Shown: positions 16,513 through 23,938 of the stretch, piece by piece
Position numbering within the stretch: the first letter of the stretch is position 1
How the letters are laid out: every line of letters begins with the position of its first letter
Origin: Bradyrhizobium roseum
GTDB taxonomy: Bacteria; Pseudomonadota; Alphaproteobacteria; Rhizobiales; Xanthobacteraceae
Direction of reading: 5' to 3'
Assembly: GCF_030413175.1 (NCBI RefSeq)
Contig: NZ_CP129212.1
Span: 4,936,450 to 5,000,449 of the forward strand
DNA: 64,000 nucleotides
Position numbers and translations under genes: made by a program
Notes under the pieces: generated by a model
Seen by the model: only the letters and a program-made list of their open reading frames with translations
Databases searched by the model: none
What the model was told of the DNA's origin: nothing

Positions 16513-17361
16513 CTACCTGCCGGCGATCTTCTCCAGCACCGGCAGCAGATGCGCCAGGAACGCCTGCGGATCTTCGCTCATCGGAAAGTGGCCCAGTCCC
16601 TTCATGATGGTGGCCTCGCAACCGGGAATACTGTTCGCCACCGCCAGCGTCTCCTCCGGCGTGCAGGAATAGTCGTATTCGCCGGACAGGAGAAACAGCG
16701 GGCAACGCCGCGTGTCGATCTGCGCGACGCGGTCGCGGATGTCGCCGTCCAGCTTGTAGAAGTACAGGTCGCCCTTGAAGACGCCGGGACCGCCCTGCAT
16801 GTAATGCCACAGCGTCTCCCAGCGCTCGTTGTCGGGCGCATCGGGGCCCACCAGGCCGGAGACGATGGCGCCGCAGACTTCGCCGCCATGCACGTCCGCC
16901 CGGTGCAGGAAGTTGAGGTCGTAATAGGGATCGACATGCGCGCCGGCCTGCAGACCGATGATGGCGCGGAATCGTTCCGGATGCTCGAGCGCCAGATGCA
17001 GCGCGATCCGGCCGCCGATCGAGCATCCGATCAGAATCGGTCTGTCGAGGCCGAGCGCGCCTGAGATTTCCAGCACCATCGCCGTGTATTGCGCCGAGGT
17101 GAGCTGATACTCCTCCTCATGCCAGCCGGCAGGCGGCGAGGATTTGCCGTGCCAGGGCATATCGAAGGCGATCACGCGGTGGTTCCGGGTGACCCTGATA
17201 TCGTTCATCAGGCCGCGATATTGCCGCCCGTCGCTGCCGGCGGTGTGCAGGCACAACAGCGGCGTCCCTTCGCCGGCCTCCTCGACATAGACCCGGTGCG
17301 GCCGGCCGAACAGGTCGAGATGCATGTAGCGGCCGACGATCGGCTCGAATCTCACGCTCAT
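16513..17361 (-). CDS. Alpha/beta-hydrolase
   Basis: A 282-residue classic alpha/beta-hydrolase: oxyanion region 'LLCLHTAGSDGRQYR', nucleophile elbow G-C-S-I-G-G, acid region 'LSGEYDYSCTP' and His in 'MKGLGHFPMSE'. The elbow has Ser, so it should be an active esterase/C-C hydrolase type enzyme; the substrate is unknown. Its ATG overlaps the stop of the upstream SCP2-like gene by 4 bases (ATGA), so the two are translationally coupled and likely share a pathway, perhaps with a hydrophobic or acyl substrate handled by the partner. Confidence 0.85.
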   Translation of the reverse strand: MSVRFEPIVGRYMHLDLFGRPHRVYVEEAGEGTPLLCLHTAGSDGRQYRGLMNDIRVTRNHRVIAFDMPWHGKSSPPAGWHEEEYQLTSAQYTAMVLEISGALGLDRPILIGCSIGGRIALHLALEHPERFRAIIGLQAGAHVDPYYDLNFLHRADVHGGEVCGAIVSGLVGPDAPDNERWETLWHYMQGGPGVFKGDLYFYKLDGDIRDRVAQIDTRRCPLFLLSGEYDYSCTPEETLAVANSIPGCEATIMKGLGHFPMSEDPQAFLAHLLPVLEKIAGR

Positions 17362-17735
17362 GCCGCGGCTCCTTCGCGCAGCTTGCCAAGGGCTTCCTTG
17401 AAGTAGCGCAGGTGGGACATGAATATCTGCAGATTGCCTTCGGCCTTGAGCGCGCGCCGCTTGATCAGCGCCATCAGGTCGTTCGAGCCCGGCGGCGGGC
17501 GCCGGCTCCAGAACTTTTTCCACTCCGCCTCGGAGGCCCGCAGCGCAAAGGACGAGGACGGCATCACGAACGGCCCCGGCGTCACCGAGACGATTCGGCC
17601 CTCGAAGATCGAGATCAACCAAGGCGTGGCGCCGACTTCGAGAAGGAAGCTGGTGGTCAGATAGCGGCCGCGCCGAACCAGACCCTCATCGTCGTTGACC
17701 CGCCGCTGCAGCGCTTCGATCATTTCCACCCCCAT
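17358..17735 (-). CDS. SCP2 sterol-transfer-like protein
   Basis: A 125-residue single-domain protein. The pattern of strands and helices ('RYLTTSFLLEVGATPWLISI', 'PSSSFALRASEAEWKKFW', 'NDLMALIKRRALKAEGN') resembles SCP2-type lipid-binding domains that sit next to hydrolases in rhizobia. These domains bind fatty acyl or sterol-like ligands in a hydrophobic tunnel. It is the first gene of a two-gene operon with the hydrolase. The family call is by resemblance only. Confidence 0.55.
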   Translation of the reverse strand: MGVEMIEALQRRVNDDEGLVRRGRYLTTSFLLEVGATPWLISIFEGRIVSVTPGPFVMPSSSFALRASEAEWKKFWSRRPPPGSNDLMALIKRRALKAEGNLQIFMSHLRYFKEALGKLREGAAA

Positions 17736-18103
17736 CCGCTTTTGAGGGCCATGTTCCGTGGAATGCGGCCGCCGTCAATCGGCCGGCGCTACAACCAGGC
17801 GCATACCAGCGCCACGTTGGCGGCGCAGGCGACCAGAAGGCAGATCGTCAGCCTGAGTTGGACACGCGTGCTGGAGGTCTGGAGGCTCGTCATCATGGCC
17901 CGAAACATCCGGCGATTCTGCTTGATGAGTCTCGGGGATTCTTTTTTCCGGGATTTACGTCTCGTTAAAGACTCAGAGACTCCACGAAAACGGGCCGAAA
18001 CGAGCCAATTTGCTCCCGAAACCAGCATTCGAATGCCGACATGGCAGCCACGTCTGAAACCCGGCCGCCGCTTCCGCGTTGACCGTTTTTACCGGAGCCG
18101 ACA

Positions 18104-18358
18104 ATGCCCTACGCGCTGTTCTCGAACGATGCCAAGCTCAGCAAGGCCTACCCGACCGCCGCCGACGTCTGGGCGATCGCCCGCAAGAGCGGGCTGGTGG
18201 TGGACGTCGTCTCCCCCCGCCACAAGCAGGGTCCTCAACCCGTTCTGGACCAGGATTACGAGATCAAGCCCTGCCAGCTCGAGCCGCACGAAGACCCCGC
18301 CCGCAACAAGGCGGAAGCCGAGCGCGACGCGCAGACGGAATTGCAGCTGGCGTCATGA
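18104..18358 (+). CDS. Conserved hypothetical small protein
   Basis: An 84-residue soluble protein with no signal peptide: 'MPYALFSNDAKLSKAYPTAA', then 'ADVWAIARKSGLVVDV', a short loop, 'LDQDYEIKPC' and an acidic/Ala-rich helix at the end. It looks like a compact alpha/beta fold of the type often annotated as hypothetical in Bradyrhizobium. The function is unknown. It is preceded by a GC-rich gap and stands alone. Confidence 0.6.
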   Translation: MPYALFSNDAKLSKAYPTAADVWAIARKSGLVVDVVSPRHKQGPQPVLDQDYEIKPCQLEPHEDPARNKAEAERDAQTELQLAS

Positions 18359-18439
18359 GGACGAAGGCGGTCACCGGATGCCGACAGGCATCCCTCGCCG
18401 GGATAAGCCCAGGCGGCAGATTAAAGTCTGAAATCGTCT

Positions 18440-18679
18440 CTAGGGCGTCGCCGAAACCAGCGATGCCTGTTCGGCAGCCACAGCAACACACGCCTTACGG
18501 CGCTGCAGTCCCCGGATCGCGCCGGTCACCTTGCGCACCTTGCCGACCCCGCAGGCGGTATCCTGCACGAAGGCCACTTCATAAGGAGCAAGAATAAACG
18601 GTTCGGATTTAAGGACCGTTTGAGCGAGGCACGGATAAGCCGCTGCAGAAAAGATCAGCCCTAACGCAAAAGCACGCAT
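18440..18679 (-). CDS. Small secreted protein, unknown
   Basis: A 79-residue protein with a good signal peptide ('MRAFALGLIFSAAAYPCLAQ'). The mature part contains two Cys in 'DTACGVGKVRKVTG' and 'RRKACVAVA', likely a single disulfide. An in-frame ATG 36 bases further upstream exists, but the signal-peptide start fits better. No family recognised. Confidence 0.6.
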   Translation of the reverse strand: MRAFALGLIFSAAAYPCLAQTVLKSEPFILAPYEVAFVQDTACGVGKVRKVTGAIRGLQRRKACVAVAAEQASLVSATP

Positions 18680-18816
18680 GTTTTTAATGTCCAACCCAGC
18701 CCGGCTGATACTCATAATAGCGCATCATGACGAAAAGTTGCGTGCACCGCGAAATTTTTTTTGACGCCTTCGAGAATGCAACCCGCAAGGCACATCGTAG
18801 AGGCCTTGCGCCAATG

Positions 18817-18843
18817 AAAAGGCCGGCATGACGCCGGCCTTTT
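18817..18843 (-). terminator. Terminator of the Omp25-like gene (bidirectional in form)
   Basis: AAAAGGCCGGC / GCCGGCCTTTT with a 5-base loop, 24 bases beyond the stop of the barrel gene on the minus strand. The A/T flanks would allow function in both directions. Confidence 0.85.
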
Positions 18844-18866
18844 GGATGTCGATGCGAAGCGCTCCA

Positions 18867-19580
18867 TCAATATCGGGAGGCAGTCCCGCCGCCCCAACCG
18901 AACCGGTAATTCACGCCGACCTTGGCGGTGTGCTCGTCGTTGCGGAAGCTGCGGCCAGCGACGTCGGCCGGGCCGGCGGTGAAGGTGGTATTGCCGAAAT
19001 TGTAATACTGGTACTCGGCCTTGGCCGACCAGTTCGGGGCAAACATGTATTCGAGGCCGCCGCCGACGGTGTAGCCGTCCTTGTGGCTGCCGTTGGTGGT
19101 GAATGCCGCCGGCACACCGGCCACCGACACCCCGATATTGTTGCCGTCACGCCAGGCGTAACCGCCCTTGGCGTAGAGCAGCGCCGGCCCCCAAGTGTAG
19201 CCGATCCGGCCGGTCACCGAGCCGATCTGGTCGGTGTTGGAGGTTACGAGGGTGCCACCGGGAAACAGCACGCCATCATTGTTGTTGCTGGGCAGCCAGC
19301 TGTACTGGGCCTCGACGCCCATGACCCAGTTTGGGGCGAACTGATAGTCGAAACCACCCTGGACACCACCCATGAAGCGGGCGTCGCTGCCCTGCAGGGA
19401 GGTGTTGCCCGCAAAGGCGCCGCCGACATGGCCGCCGACATAGAACCCGGTCCAGTTGTAGACCACCTGGGGCGCGGTATAGGCCGGCGCCTTGGTATAG
19501 GGCCGGGCTTGCATGTCGGCCGCGAAAGCTGGCGCAACCATGGCGGCCAGCGCGGCAGCCCCGAGCACTAACTTCTTCAT
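18867..19580 (-). CDS. Omp25/31-like outer-membrane beta-barrel protein
   Basis: A 237-residue outer-membrane protein of the rhizobial/Brucella Omp25 type. Signal peptide 'MKKLVLGAAALAAMVAPAFA' is followed by the family marker 'YNWTGFYVGGHVGG', glycine- and aromatic-rich strands ('GGFDYQFAPNWVMGVEAQY') and the closing 'HTAKVGVNYRF' strand. The last residue is Tyr rather than Phe, which is common in this family. It is an eight-stranded structural barrel, abundant in the envelope. A terminator follows; the gap upstream (19581-19904) may hold its promoter. Confidence 0.92.
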   Translation of the reverse strand: MKKLVLGAAALAAMVAPAFAADMQARPYTKAPAYTAPQVVYNWTGFYVGGHVGGAFAGNTSLQGSDARFMGGVQGGFDYQFAPNWVMGVEAQYSWLPSNNNDGVLFPGGTLVTSNTDQIGSVTGRIGYTWGPALLYAKGGYAWRDGNNIGVSVAGVPAAFTTNGSHKDGYTVGGGLEYMFAPNWSAKAEYQYYNFGNTTFTAGPADVAGRSFRNDEHTAKVGVNYRFGWGGGTASRY

Positions 19581-19904
19581 TTGACTATCCCCGTTACGAA
19601 CGTTGCAGATACCAATCCAAACAACGTGACTTCATTTGGGTTGCTTTGCGGCGAGTGGCAGCGACCAGATGGCGCGCGACTGTGGCCGCATGGCAACAAA
19701 CCGATTTAGTTCCCTCGCATTAAAGGCTTTTTCGACGGTTAAGGATCCGGCTTTCCACCTAGTTGGGGTCGGGGATGACTAAGGCAAGGTTCAAGCCTCC
19801 TCGAAAAGTGATCCAAATTCGTTCACGGTTCCTTCCCAGGCCCTCCGACCCGGCTACCGAGATCCGGCCAGCGCCCGGCTTGGCACGCGCACGCCGGCGG
19901 GCGA
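19581..19904. other. Promoter gap upstream of the Omp25-like gene
   Basis: About 320 bases with no gene. The ribosome-binding area of the barrel gene and a moderately AT-rich stretch at 19610-19740 are consistent with a promoter. No operator or repeat stands out. Confidence 0.4.
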
Positions 19905-20330
19905 TCAGCGCGTCAATTTCTCCAGCTCCGCGAAAGGCGCGTACGCCAGCCCCGCGCAGGGCTCGGCCGCGTTTTCGAGGATGCGGTCGAGGCGGCCGTC
20001 GACGAACAGCATGGCGCGCTCCCGCGGCTCCCGGTAACCACCGTCGGATTCGCGCGCGCTGAACCGAAGACAGACGACATAACGCTGCCGTCCGCCGATG
20101 ACACGCTCGACCGGCTCTGCCATGACGGCGTCGCGGACGCCGACGGGATTGTTGAGATAGGTCTTCAGGAACGCCAGCAATTCGGTGCGGTAATTCCTCG
20201 GAAACGGCTGGCTGGAGACGCCGCGGTCGTCGGTAAAGGTAATCGACTTGCCTTCATCGCTGGTGGCAGCACACGCCGATAGCGCGATCGGCATCGACAT
20301 CATCGCCGCGAATTTGACCGAACGTTTCAC
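19905..20330 (-). CDS. Putative lipoprotein
   Basis: A 141-residue protein read from GTG 20330. The N-terminus is a lipoprotein signal ending in the lipobox L-S-A-C, so Cys of 'SACAATSDEG' would be acylated. The mature domain contains 'YLNNPVGVRDAVMAEPVE' and 'RYVVCLRFSARESDGGY', typical of small Bradyrhizobium lipoproteins of unknown function. The long open frame upstream of the GTG lacks signals, and starting there would bury the signal sequence. Confidence 0.7.
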   Translation of the reverse strand: MKRSVKFAAMMSMPIALSACAATSDEGKSITFTDDRGVSSQPFPRNYRTELLAFLKTYLNNPVGVRDAVMAEPVERVIGGRQRYVVCLRFSARESDGGYREPRERAMLFVDGRLDRILENAAEPCAGLAYAPFAELEKLTR

Positions 20331-20707
20331 GCCAATTCTTCTCCCGTCCTCCGCCGTCTCATAAACCGCCCGGCGTGAGAATGGAATTCGCCCCTCGGTT
20401 ACCTCATGTCGGTTATCCCATGGCTTTCGCTCTCGAAAAATTGAGACGAGTGCCACGGAAATGGTCTTGAGCATGCCTGGCCTGATCTCGCCTGACCGAT
20501 GAAGCTGGCGGCTCCGCACTGAACCTCCCCTGAAGCGGGATTTGGGATTCCGTTCATCTGAATGACATCTTCTTCAAATCCGATGATGATGCAGCGCGAT
20601 CAAAATCGGTGAATCGAGGGAACGGGACGGGAATGTTCCTGCGCGCCGGGGGTTCACCTCAACGGGCTTCGGTGTAGAATTACCGAACCGGCCATCAGGA
20701 GAGATGC

Positions 20708-21244
20708 ATGAAGAAATTTGGGATCAGGCTTTTGACTCTTGCCATGTTGTCGCTGACGCTCGCGGCAACCCCCATCGTCAGCGTCGTCTACGCGGCGCCC
20801 GACAACGATCCGCCGCCGCCCGACAAGAAGAAAAAGAAATCCAGCGAAGCTCGCCCGGGTATCGAGCAAACCGCATTCGCCGACGGCTATCGCGCCGCTT
20901 ATGCCGCGATCTACGACCGTCACGACTACACTTCCGCTATCGAGCAGTTGAAGGCGCTCGGCCGCGACGACAGTGCCGCCGTTGCCAACCTGATCGGCTA
21001 CTCCTATCGCAAGCTCGGCGACTACAAGGTCTCGCAGATCTGGTACGAGCGTGCGCTCAAAGCCGATCCGGGCCACGCCAAGACGTGGCAGTATTACGGC
21101 CTGTGGCAGGTTGAACAGGGCAACCGCGACCAGGCGCAGTATCACCTCAACCGGATCTCGGAGCTCACCGGCACCGCAAGCGAGGAATATCGCTCGCTCG
21201 CCACCGCGCTGGAAAAGCCGCCGGGCACGGGATTGGTTTACTGA
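20708..21244 (+). CDS. Secreted TPR-repeat protein
   Basis: A 178-residue exported protein. A signal peptide (1-29, ending V-Y-A-A) is followed by a short Pro/Lys-rich linker with 'PPPPDKKKKKSS', then about three tetratricopeptide repeats from residue 55 ('YAAIYDRHDYTSAIEQLKAL', 'IGYSYRKLGDYKVSQIWYER', 'YYGLWQVEQGNRDQAQYHLN'). It is probably a periplasmic scaffold. GGAGA lies close upstream of the ATG. The gene is followed by a palindromic repeat and a terminator. Confidence 0.8.
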   Translation: MKKFGIRLLTLAMLSLTLAATPIVSVVYAAPDNDPPPPDKKKKKSSEARPGIEQTAFADGYRAAYAAIYDRHDYTSAIEQLKALGRDDSAAVANLIGYSYRKLGDYKVSQIWYERALKADPGHAKTWQYYGLWQVEQGNRDQAQYHLNRISELTGTASEEYRSLATALEKPPGTGLVY

Positions 21245-21262
21245 GGCAGTAAAGTCTCCGCC

Positions 21263-21334
21263 GTCAATGCGAGCGAAGCAATCCATCTATCCGTTATGCC
21301 GTGACATGGATTGCTTCGCTCCGCTCGCAATGAC
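21263..21334. repeat. Intergenic palindromic repeat (REP-like)
   Basis: The arms 'GTCAATGCGAGCGAAGCAA...' (21263-21285) and '...GCTTCGCTCCGCTCGCAATGAC' (21307-21334) are inverted copies with small differences. This GCGAGCGAAGCAATCCA element is of the kind scattered between genes in Bradyrhizobium chromosomes. It sits directly after the TPR gene. Confidence 0.7.
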
Positions 21335-21346
21335 GAACAAAAAATG

Positions 21347-21382
21347 ACCGGTGCAGTGCTCAATCACTGCGCCGGTTTTTTT
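21347..21382 (+). terminator. Rho-independent terminator
   Basis: Stem ACCGGTGCAGTG/CACTGCGCCGGT with a 6-base loop and a run of seven T on the plus strand. It ends the TPR transcript just before the convergent S10 peptidase stop. Confidence 0.9.
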
Positions 21383-21394
21383 ATTGTTGCGAGT

Positions 21395-22969
21395 TCACTT
21401 CATCACCTTCTCGACCTCGCCGCGAAAGGCCTGACGTGCGGCATCGCGCGAGTAGAACATGTGCCCGCCGGGATAGACGACCAGCTTCACCCGGTCCGAC
21501 CGCGCATAGGCCGGCAACTGGTCGAGGATCACCTTCGATCCAAAATACGGTGTCGCCAGGTCGAAGAGCCCATGCCCGACCAGCAGTTTCATCTTCGGAT
21601 CGAGCGCCAGGATCTGCCGCAACTGTGAAACGGACTCGGCCGGCCCTCGGCCGAAATCCCAGGCCATGTTCACGACACCATTGAGCAGGTGGTACGAGCC
21701 GTCAGGACGCCAATTCAGTTTGCGCGTGGTGAGGTCGACGGCCGCGCTCGTCAGCGGCGCCGTCAGGGAATCCCCGGAAGGATCGCCGAAGTGCGCGTAG
21801 CTCGAATCGGGGTAGGGATCGATGCCGGAGACCGACGCATCGTAGCGTCCCACAACGCGGCCATTTCGGCGGTCGAATTCCCGGCGGAATTCGCCGACAT
21901 CGAGACGCCCGGCCAGCCTGCGGCTCACCGCCGGATCGATGCCGGTCAGCGCGGCCACCTTGTCGGAAAGCCGCATCGTCGCTTCCCGATCCGCCTGCCC
22001 CTTGAGGAGATCGGTAATGAACTCGCCCTGCGCGTATCGCTCGACATCGGCGAGATCGGCGCGCGTCACCGGTCCCTTGGCCTCGCGCGCGACCGCAGCC
22101 ATGCTCGGCAGCGTGTACATGTATTGCAGCAGGCTCGAGCCGCCGAAGTCGCGGAAATCGAACAAGGGCGAGACCATGATCAGCCCGCGCACGCCGACGC
22201 CCTGCTGGGTCTGCAGGTTGCGCACGATCTTCGGCCCGCGGATGCCGCCATAGCTCTCGCCGGCGACGAATTTCGGTGACAGAAGGCGGTCGTGTTTTTC
22301 CAGCCATCGGCGGATCACGAGCGCGATGGCGCTGACGTCGCCATCGACCGAGTAGAACCGTTTGCGCGCATCCTCGCCGGACGCCACGAAACGGCTATAG
22401 CCGGTGCCGACGGGATCGATGAAGACGAGATCGGTGAAATCGAGCCATGTCTCGGCGTTGGGCAGCAGATCCGGCGGCGCGGACGACACCGCGCCCTCAC
22501 CCGATATCGAGATGCGCCACGGCCCGGCGGCGCCGAATTGCAGCCACGCCGAGGACGCGCCCGGGCCGCCGTTGAACAGGAACGTCACCGGCCGGTTGGT
22601 GCGATCGACGCCTTCGAGCTGGTAGGACGTATGGGCGATATCGGCTTGCGGCTCGCCCTTGTCGTCGAACAGCCGGATCGAGCCAGCGGTGGCGGTGAAG
22701 TCGAGCGTACGACCGGGCAGCGCCAGCGTCTGCCGGGTGGTGGAATCAGGCGGCAGGCGATGTTGTTCGGCGACGGTTGACGGCGTCGCACCAGCAGCCG
22801 CCCCTCGTCCAGGACTGCCCTTTTGGCCCGATGGCGACGGTGACGGCGTGGCCGCGGGCTGCGGGACCGGCGAACTCGCCTCCTCGGCGCGCGCACCGCC
22901 CACCCAGCAAGCGATCAAGAGGGCGGCGGCGATGCGCCGGGGGCGCGTCGCCGTGAAACGAAAAGCCAT
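21395..22969 (-). CDS. S10 family serine carboxypeptidase, secreted
   Basis: A 524-residue exported enzyme: signal peptide (1-28), a Pro/Ser/Gly-rich linker (about 30-75), then a complete peptidase S10 domain. Catalytic residues are visible: oxyanion segment 'FLFNGGPGASSAW', nucleophile Ser239 in G-E-S-Y-G-G, Asp470 in 'GLFDLATP' and His503 in 'PGGHMFY'. Such enzymes remove C-terminal residues, usually at acid pH, and are found in the periplasm of rhizobia and some soil bacteria. I chose ATG 22969 because GGGGAGAG precedes it and a proper signal peptide follows; the frame is open further upstream. Confidence 0.92.
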   Translation of the reverse strand: MAFRFTATRPRRIAAALLIACWVGGARAEEASSPVPQPAATPSPSPSGQKGSPGRGAAAGATPSTVAEQHRLPPDSTTRQTLALPGRTLDFTATAGSIRLFDDKGEPQADIAHTSYQLEGVDRTNRPVTFLFNGGPGASSAWLQFGAAGPWRISISGEGAVSSAPPDLLPNAETWLDFTDLVFIDPVGTGYSRFVASGEDARKRFYSVDGDVSAIALVIRRWLEKHDRLLSPKFVAGESYGGIRGPKIVRNLQTQQGVGVRGLIMVSPLFDFRDFGGSSLLQYMYTLPSMAAVAREAKGPVTRADLADVERYAQGEFITDLLKGQADREATMRLSDKVAALTGIDPAVSRRLAGRLDVGEFRREFDRRNGRVVGRYDASVSGIDPYPDSSYAHFGDPSGDSLTAPLTSAAVDLTTRKLNWRPDGSYHLLNGVVNMAWDFGRGPAESVSQLRQILALDPKMKLLVGHGLFDLATPYFGSKVILDQLPAYARSDRVKLVVYPGGHMFYSRDAARQAFRGEVEKVMK

Positions 22970-23256
22970 ACGATTCTCTCCCCGTACGCACACCACCGGC
23001 CGCGCCATCTGGATTGTACCGCGACAGTGCGACAATGCGGCTGGGTTACACAACAAGCACAAACCTGGACAAAAATCACAATCCCGACAGCATCGCGTGA
23101 GAAAGCGGTTCGCGCGTCCGGCGGTTGTCCTTGCCGGCCGCGAGGTGCTATCGGTCGGTTCCGCCAAAACACCGGCCGGGTATTTTTGGTACATTCTTGA
23201 AACCATTCAGGCGCCAGCGCGACTAATGAACTTGCGCTTTTTGATGGGGTCTCACC

Positions 23257-23919
23257 ATGAAACGTTCGATTGCTGTTTGTCTCGGCCTGCTGGCACTGGC
23301 CTCCCCCGCGGCCGCAGATTCGCCGGTCGCGGTGGTCGAGGACGTCCAGGGCAAGGTCACCGGCGCCGAGTTCATGGACTATGTGACGCCCAAGGCGGTG
23401 ATCAAGATCGCCGACGGCGGCTCGGTGATTCTCAGCTACCTGAAGTCATGCCGGCGCGAGACGATCCGCGGCGCCGGCACCGTGATCGTCGGCACCGACG
23501 AGAGCGCCGTCCACCTTGCCGAGGTCAAGGCCGAGAAGACCAATTGCGATCCTGCCCAGACCAACGTGACCACGCGCGAGACCAGCGGCGTCGCCGCCAC
23601 CGTGCTGCGTAGCGTCGACGCCAGCAAACAGCCGCAGCCGCAACTCACGCTCTACGGCGCATCACCGCTGGTGGAGGCCAAAGGACGCGGCAAGCTGACC
23701 ATCCGCCGCCTCGACGTGCCGGGCGAGCTCCAGGAGATCAATCTCGGCGGCACCCAGATGAAGGGACGCTTCGTCGATTTCGCCAACGAGAACGTCGCCC
23801 TCACCCCCGGCGGCCTCTACAGCGCGAAGTTCAAATCATCGCAGATCGTGTTCCAGGTGGACGCGCAGGCCAAGCCCGGCGCGACCCCGATCGTCGGCCG
23901 CCTGCTGCGGATGGAATAG
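23257..23919 (+). CDS. FecR-like secreted protein
   Basis: A 220-residue protein with a signal peptide ('MKRSIAVCLGLLALASPAAA'). The mature beta-rich region includes 'VAVVEDVQGKVTGAEFMDYV', 'VIKIADGGSVILSYLKSCRRE' and a later 'TPGGLYSAKF' segment. This resembles FecR-type domains that often stand just upstream of CHASE2 cyclases. Cys of 'KSCRRE' and 'TNCDPAQ' may pair. Its stop is 19 bases before the cyclase start, so the two form an operon and may act together, with this protein as a periplasmic partner of the CHASE2 sensor. Confidence 0.7.
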   Translation: MKRSIAVCLGLLALASPAAADSPVAVVEDVQGKVTGAEFMDYVTPKAVIKIADGGSVILSYLKSCRRETIRGAGTVIVGTDESAVHLAEVKAEKTNCDPAQTNVTTRETSGVAATVLRSVDASKQPQPQLTLYGASPLVEAKGRGKLTIRRLDVPGELQEINLGGTQMKGRFVDFANENVALTPGGLYSAKFKSSQIVFQVDAQAKPGATPIVGRLLRME

Positions 23920-23938
23920 GCGTGACGGACCATCCCGC

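Noticed and set aside
21263..21334. Inverted repeat considered as a CRISPR or IS end.
   Set aside because: There is only one pair of arms, no spacers and no transposase; it fits a REP-like intergenic palindrome. No CRISPR array, rRNA or complete insertion sequence was seen in the window.
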